DNA of 11,062 nucleotides, taken from assembly GCA_910578235.1 (NCBI GenBank), contig CAJTPP010000001.1, positions 27,064 through 38,125 of the forward strand. The letters are read 5' to 3'. The DNA is from an uncultured Clostridia bacterium. GTDB taxonomy: Bacteria; Bacillota; Clostridia; UBA1381. Below the pieces are notes generated by a model. That model had not been told where the DNA came from. It saw only the letters and a list, made by a program, of their open reading frames with translations, and searched no databases. Positions within the stretch are counted from its first letter, which is position 1. Every line of letters starts with the position of its first letter. The translations under genes were made by a program, and so were the position numbers. Positions 6,960-11,062 of this stretch are shown piece by piece.

Positions 6960-7834
6960 AATTTCTGAAAACTCATAGAAATAAAATACTGATAACTTTT
7001 TGTATATTTATGGTACTTTTATGCGCGTTTTTGTGGGGAGGAAGCGCGTCTGTAAATCATAACCGCAATATTGATAATGGGGCGAACACATCCTTAACGA
7101 CTAATAAAAAAGCGGAGGATGTTGAATTTGCGTATATAAAGCCTGAAAATGAAACAAATGTTACTGAACATGAAGAAGAACCGGACAATGATGCTTATGA
7201 AATTGGAGAACATAAAACACCGCCTGCGCAAAATAATTCACATAGCGCGGACGGGTATCATATGACCGTGGAAGAAAAGACAGAAGTCCCGCATCAGATC
7301 GCTGAGGAAAAGAATGACGTTTTAATTTCAGGCAAGGGAGAAAATGATGAAATTGATACGTCACAGTCAGAAGAAACAGCATCTGTAAATTCGGACAATG
7401 TTTATGTGAGTGATAAAGAGCTTACATGTACGCTTTCAATTCACTGTGATACGATTATCAATAATATCTCATGGCTTGATAAAGAAAAGACAGAGCTTGT
7501 CCCAAAAGATGGCGTGATTTTTGCTGAACAGACAGTTATTTTTTATGATGGTGAAACCGTATTTAACCTGCTTACACGCGAAATGAAAAAAAATAAAATA
7601 CATATGGAAGCTACAAAGACACCTGTGTATAACAGCGCGTATATTGAAGGAATTGCAAATCTGTATGAATATGACTGCGGAGAGCTTTCCGGATGGGTTT
7701 ACAGAGTGAATGGACACTTTCCGAATTATGGTTGCTCAAAATACCAGCTGAAAGATGGAGATAGAGTGGAATTTATGTATACCTGTAATTTGGGCGCGGA
7801 TGTAGGTGGATATAACGACATGTCAGGAGAATAG
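6956..7834 (+). CDS. Membrane-anchored DUF4430 (transcobalamin beta-domain-like) protein
   Basis: This 292-residue protein starts with GTG, overlapping the previous stop (GTGA). Residues about 10-32 are one hydrophobic segment after a basic N-terminus. It has no lipobox, so a signal anchor is most likely, although a cleavable signal ending near SAS is possible. Residues about 33-152 are a long acidic, Asn/Thr/Ser-rich, low-complexity spacer that could span the cell wall. Residues about 155-282 form a canonical DUF4430 domain, with GETVFNLLTREM, YIEGIANLYEYDCGELSGW, VYRVNGHFPNYGCS, DGDRVEFMYTCNLG and cysteines at 158, 164, 241, 260 and 277. This family makes the cobalamin-covering beta domain of intrinsic factor and transcobalamin. 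The gene sits between the SLH-barrel gene and ecfT, which suggests it docks substrate at the membrane for the ECF transporter. That last step is inference. Confidence 0.9.
   Translation: MKFLKTHRNKILITFCIFMVLLCAFLWGGSASVNHNRNIDNGANTSLTTNKKAEDVEFAYIKPENETNVTEHEEEPDNDAYEIGEHKTPPAQNNSHSADGYHMTVEEKTEVPHQIAEEKNDVLISGKGENDEIDTSQSEETASVNSDNVYVSDKELTCTLSIHCDTIINNISWLDKEKTELVPKDGVIFAEQTVIFYDGETVFNLLTREMKKNKIHMEATKTPVYNSAYIEGIANLYEYDCGELSGWVYRVNGHFPNYGCSKYQLKDGDRVEFMYTCNLGADVGGYNDMSGE
7825..7830 (+). promoter_or_regulatory. Ribosome site deciding the ecfT start
   Basis: AGGAGA lies eight bases before the ATG at 7839. An in-frame GTG at 7806 would lengthen the protein by 11 residues but lacks a comparable site and would overlap the previous gene by 29 bases, so 7839 is preferred. 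Confidence 0.75.
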
Positions 7835-7838
7835 AGAT

Positions 7839-8717
7839 ATGAATGAGTTTAAAAATTATCATCCTATAGTAAATTTCGCGTATTTTACAGCTGTAATCGG
7901 TTTCGCTATGTTTTTAACAAATCCTATATGTTTGTGTATATCTTTTTTGTCAGGATTTACATATTCTGTTATGCTTAACGGGAAAAAGGCGGTAAAATTC
8001 AATTTTACTATTCTCATGCCTATGATGATAATCACTGCATTGGTAAATCCAGTGTTTAATCATGAGGGAATAACTATACTCGCATATTTGCCGGGCGATA
8101 ATCCTCTGACACTTGAGTCCGTTTTTTTTGGTATTGCGTCAGCGGCTATGCTTGCGACTGTAGTATGTTATTTTTCATGTTATAATAAAATTATGACAAG
8201 TGATAAATTTATATATTTGTTTGGTCGTGTAATTCCTTCCATGTCTCTGATACTGTCAATGACGCTGAGAATTATTCCGAGGTTCAGGGATCAGATGAAA
8301 ACAATATCCCATGCGCAAAGATGCATAGGATGTGATATATCTCAGGGAAGCATTTTGAAAAAAGCTAAAAATGGTATGAGAATTCTTTCAGTTATGGTAA
8401 CATGGGCGCTGGAACACTCTATTGAAACAGCAGATAGTATGAGGAGCAGGGGATACGGATTGCCCGGCAGAAGCGCGTTTTCAATATTTACTTTTAACCG
8501 GCGTGATCTAAAAGCACTATTGTGTATTATTATTCTTAGCGGCTATGTTATTGTCGGAGGTATTTGCGGAGGAATATATTTCAGATATTTTCCGTCGGTG
8601 AAGTCAGCGGAAGCATCTGTGTTTTCGGTAAGTATATTCGCAGTTTATTTTATACTGTGTATGATACCTGTTGTGATAGAACTTTGGGAGGTGAGAAGGT
8701 GGAAATTTATAGAGTAG
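7839..8717 (+). CDS. ecfT: ECF transporter transmembrane (coupling) protein EcfT
   Basis: This 292-residue membrane protein is the T component of an energy-coupling factor transporter, which links the two ATPases to a substrate-binding S component. Hydrophobic segments cover roughly 12-45, 53-72, 93-115, 128-145, 225-247 and 262-282. The cytoplasmic coupling region (about 145-210) contains RIIPRFRDQM, a first motif AQRCIG (159-164) and a second SRGYG (203-207). The usual family pattern is two Ala-Arg-Gly-type motifs that contact the ATPases; the second is standard and the first is altered. It follows the DUF4430 gene by four bases and overlaps the ATPase-S fusion by 19. As a dedicated EcfT encoded with its own ATPases, it suggests a group I (single-substrate) ECF system. 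Confidence 0.92.
   Translation: MNEFKNYHPIVNFAYFTAVIGFAMFLTNPICLCISFLSGFTYSVMLNGKKAVKFNFTILMPMMIITALVNPVFNHEGITILAYLPGDNPLTLESVFFGIASAAMLATVVCYFSCYNKIMTSDKFIYLFGRVIPSMSLILSMTLRIIPRFRDQMKTISHAQRCIGCDISQGSILKKAKNGMRILSVMVTWALEHSIETADSMRSRGYGLPGRSAFSIFTFNRRDLKALLCIIILSGYVIVGGICGGIYFRYFPSVKSAEASVFSVSIFAVYFILCMIPVVIELWEVRRWKFIE
8686..8694 (+). promoter_or_regulatory. Ribosome site for the GTG start of the ECF fusion
   Basis: GGGAGGTGA sits inside the end of ecfT, with the GTG at 8699 four bases after it. The frame from this GTG gives the expected N-terminus of an ABC ATPase (MEIYRVENLTFTYP), so translation is probably coupled to ecfT. Confidence 0.75.
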
Positions 8718-11062
8718 AAAATCTTACATTTACATATCCGTTATCAGAAACAGCCGCAATTAAGGATATTTTCTTGACAGTAAAAGAGGGAGAGGTTGTA
8801 ACAATATGCGGGAAATCTGGCTGCGGAAAATCTACACTGTTAAGACATCTCAAACAAACACTTGCGCCGCATGGCGTTAGACGCGGAGAAATATATTTTA
8901 TGGACAGGGATATCACGAGTATGGATTTCAGAGATCAAAGTGAGAAAATAGGTTTTGTCCTGCAAAATCCTGACAGTCAGATAGTTACGGATAAGGTGTG
9001 GCATGAAATAGCGTTCGGGATGGAAAGTATGGGCGTATCAACAACTGAAATACGTTCTCGGACAGCTGAAATGGCGTCGTTTTTCGGAATACAGACATGG
9101 TTCCATAAAAATGTAAATGAGCTCTCCGGAGGACAAAAACAGCTTTTAAATCTTGCGGCTGTGATGGCGATGCAGCCTTTAGTACTGCTGTTAGATGAAC
9201 CTACCAGTCAGCTTGATCCTATAGCCGCTCAGGAGTTTCTTGACGCTGTTTCTAAAATTAATCGTGAGCTTGGAATAACGGTAATACTGACGGAACACCG
9301 GTTAGAGGAGGCTTTTGCGATATCAGACAGAATAATTGTTATGGACAATGGAAAAATTATTGCTGATGACATATCAAAAAAAATTGGCGTAAAACTTAAA
9401 AACCATGATATATTTACCGCGCTGCCGACAGCCATGCGTGTATATGAGGGTGTTGAGGGGGGAGCTAATGCTCCTGTGACTGTGCGTGAAGGCAGACAGT
9501 GGCTTAACAGTATGGCAAATAAAATAGATATTAATCCGGAGAGAATTGAAAGAGCGTGTCAGACTCAGTTAAGTGAAGAAACGGTGATAAAATTAAAAGA
9601 TGTTTTTTTCAGATATGAAAAAGAGTTGCCGGATGTTCTTTGCGGATTATCGGTTAATATTGCAAAAGGTGAGATATATGCTATTGTCGGAGGAAACGGA
9701 ACAGGAAAAACAACAGCATTATCTGTCATAAGCGGTCTTAACAAACCGTATCGCGGAAATGTGCATATAAACGGAAAAAATATTAGTGAGTTTAGTAATT
9801 TGTATGATGGTATAATAGGAGTGCTTCCGCAAAATCCACAAACATTGTTTGTAAAAAAAACTGTGAGGCTTGATTTAACAGAAATATTGTCTGATAAATC
9901 TATGTCAAAGGACGAGAAAAATAATGCTGTGAATATTGTTTCAAAAATATGTGAAATTGATAACTTATTAGATAGACATCCGTATGATTTGTCCGGAGGC
10001 GAACAGCAGAGAGCCGCTCTTGCAAAGATTTTATTGTTGAAACCTCAGATTTTGCTTTTAGATGAACCTACAAAAGGGATGGACGCTCATTTTAAAGAAA
10101 AATTGGCTCATATTTTATATAGCTTGAAAACATCGGGAGTAACGATAGTGCTTGTGTCACATGATATTGAGTTCTGCGCGGAGTATTCTGACAGATGCGC
10201 GATGTTTTTTGACGGAAATATTGTGAGTGAGGACAGTCCGAGAAGATTTTTTTCAGGCAAATGCTTTTATACAACCGCGGCAAATAGAATGGCGAGACAT
10301 ATTTTGCCTGACGCTGTGCTGGCTGAGGATATAATTTCTGCATGTGGTGCAGAAACGGGAAAAAAAGAAGGCCTAATAGATTATACAGATTACTTTATTG
10401 AACGGGAAACAGAGAAACAAGTTGTTGAAATTGAGAATTGTCCGCAACAAAAGGGACGGATTATTGCCGGAATTGTGTTTGCGCTGATGTTTATAGGGAG
10501 TATATTATTAAACGACAGACTTGAAGGGTATTTGGATACTGCAAATCAATTGTTGTCAATAATATTTCCCGCAATAAGCCTGAGTTGTTTTATGCCCCGA
10601 AAAATAATCGGTCGTGAAACAGATGACACACAAATATTGAAAAGAAGATTGAGCAGAAGAAATGCAGTAAGCGCATTGATGATATTGCTTGCAGTACCAA
10701 TGACTATTTATGCGGGCATTTACTTTTTCGGAGACAGGAAGTATTATTTTATAAGTTTGTTGATTGTTATAGAAATGATGGTGCCGTTTGTACTGGTATT
10801 TGAGGAACGAAAACCGCTTGCGCGCGAGTTAGTTGTAATCAGTGTGCTGTGCGCGATAGGCGTAGCGGGAAGAAGCGCGTTTTATATGCTGCCTCAGTTT
10901 AAACCGCTTATAGCCATTGTTATTATATCAGGCGTATGTTTTGGCGCGGAAACGGGATTTTTAGTTGGAGCGGTTACATGCTTTGTATCCAATTTCTTTT
11001 TTGGGCAAGGTCCATGGACTCCGTGGCAGATGTTTGCGGTAGGCATAATTGGCTTTGCGGCG
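8699..11062 (+). CDS. Fused ECF transporter: ATPase-ATPase-S component (partial, 3' end outside window)
   Basis: One frame is open from the GTG at 8699 to the window end (788 codons, no stop). Residues about 1-235 are a first ABC ATPase: Walker A GKSGCGKST (38-46), Q89, signature LSGGQ (142-146), Walker B LLLDEP ending in Asp166-Glu167, His200. After a linker, residues about 302-530 are a second ATPase: Walker A GGNGTGKTT (331-339), Q378, LSGGE (431-435), Asp455-Glu456, His488. All catalytic landmarks are present in both. From about residue 586 the chain becomes hydrophobic and reads as an ECF S component, with GRSAFYMLPQFKP near 724-736 and SNFFFGQGPWTPWQMF near the end, a hallmark of one ECF S-component family. 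ATPase pairs are often separate EcfA and EcfA' proteins; here both are joined to the substrate binder. Cobalamin or a precursor as substrate is inferred from the riboswitch and DUF4430 genes. The C-terminal helices lie outside the window. Confidence 0.92.
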   Translation, partial: MEIYRVENLTFTYPLSETAAIKDIFLTVKEGEVVTICGKSGCGKSTLLRHLKQTLAPHGVRRGEIYFMDRDITSMDFRDQSEKIGFVLQNPDSQIVTDKVWHEIAFGMESMGVSTTEIRSRTAEMASFFGIQTWFHKNVNELSGGQKQLLNLAAVMAMQPLVLLLDEPTSQLDPIAAQEFLDAVSKINRELGITVILTEHRLEEAFAISDRIIVMDNGKIIADDISKKIGVKLKNHDIFTALPTAMRVYEGVEGGANAPVTVREGRQWLNSMANKIDINPERIERACQTQLSEETVIKLKDVFFRYEKELPDVLCGLSVNIAKGEIYAIVGGNGTGKTTALSVISGLNKPYRGNVHINGKNISEFSNLYDGIIGVLPQNPQTLFVKKTVRLDLTEILSDKSMSKDEKNNAVNIVSKICEIDNLLDRHPYDLSGGEQQRAALAKILLLKPQILLLDEPTKGMDAHFKEKLAHILYSLKTSGVTIVLVSHDIEFCAEYSDRCAMFFDGNIVSEDSPRRFFSGKCFYTTAANRMARHILPDAVLAEDIISACGAETGKKEGLIDYTDYFIERETEKQVVEIENCPQQKGRIIAGIVFALMFIGSILLNDRLEGYLDTANQLLSIIFPAISLSCFMPRKIIGRETDDTQILKRRLSRRNAVSALMILLAVPMTIYAGIYFFGDRKYYFISLLIVIEMMVPFVLVFEERKPLARELVVISVLCAIGVAGRSAFYMLPQFKPLIAIVIISGVCFGAETGFLVGAVTCFVSNFFFGQGPWTPWQMFAVGIIGFAA

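Noticed and set aside
7806..7838. GTG at 7806 as the start of EcfT
   Set aside because: It would overlap the DUF4430 gene by 29 bases and lacks a good ribosome site, whereas the ATG at 7839 has AGGAGA at suitable spacing.
8707..10343. Minus-strand frames of 68-83 codons opposite the ATPase fusion (8707-8916, 9229-9435, 10092-10343)
   Set aside because: They are shadows of the plus-strand ABC domains, which show every expected catalytic motif in frame.
1..11062. CRISPR array, insertion sequence, prophage or tRNA attachment site
   Set aside because: I saw no direct repeat array, transposase, inverted terminal repeats, integrase or tRNA; the genes are collinear and tightly packed on one strand.

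Overview
The window looks like chromosomal DNA of an anaerobic member of the Clostridia (Bacillota). The evidence is the AT-leaning base composition with strong GGAGG ribosome sites, an Rnf complex in the clostridial order G-E-A-B, S-layer homology (SLH) domains, and an energy-coupling factor (ECF) vitamin transporter. I cannot name the genus. All supported genes lie on the + strand.

Bases 1-2187 hold the end of an rnf operon: the C-terminus of RnfG with its covalent-flavin motif, then RnfE, RnfA and RnfB. Rnf is a membrane complex that passes electrons from ferredoxin to NAD+ and pumps Na+ or H+. Immediately after rnfB, with no visible rnf terminator, comes a putative promoter (2174-2205), a cobalamin (B12) riboswitch (about 2222-2425) and a strong intrinsic terminator (2536-2577) that should act as its expression platform. 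A 15-codon leader ORF (2597-2644) ends one base before the first structural gene.

Bases 2646 to the window end form one tightly packed, apparently B12-controlled operon. Four exported or surface proteins come first. Two carry an alpha/alpha-barrel of the prenyltransferase/terpene-cyclase/transcobalamin fold (603 aa, and 545 aa with three SLH domains). They alternate with two DUF4430 proteins (288 aa and 292 aa). DUF4430 is the family of the C-terminal beta domain of animal intrinsic factor and transcobalamin, whose N-terminal half is an alpha6/alpha6 barrel. After them come EcfT (7839-8717) and a fused ABC-ABC-S-component protein (8699 to beyond the end). The fusion is open throughout, starts with GTG, and runs off the window.

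My main reading is that this is a bacterial, split counterpart of the animal intrinsic-factor/transcobalamin B12-binding proteins. It would be divided between secreted, wall-bound and membrane-bound pieces that capture cobalamin or a related corrinoid and hand it to a dedicated ECF transporter, under a B12 riboswitch. The riboswitch, the folds and the ECF parts are visible in the sequence. Corrinoid as the substrate, and the handover order, are inference.
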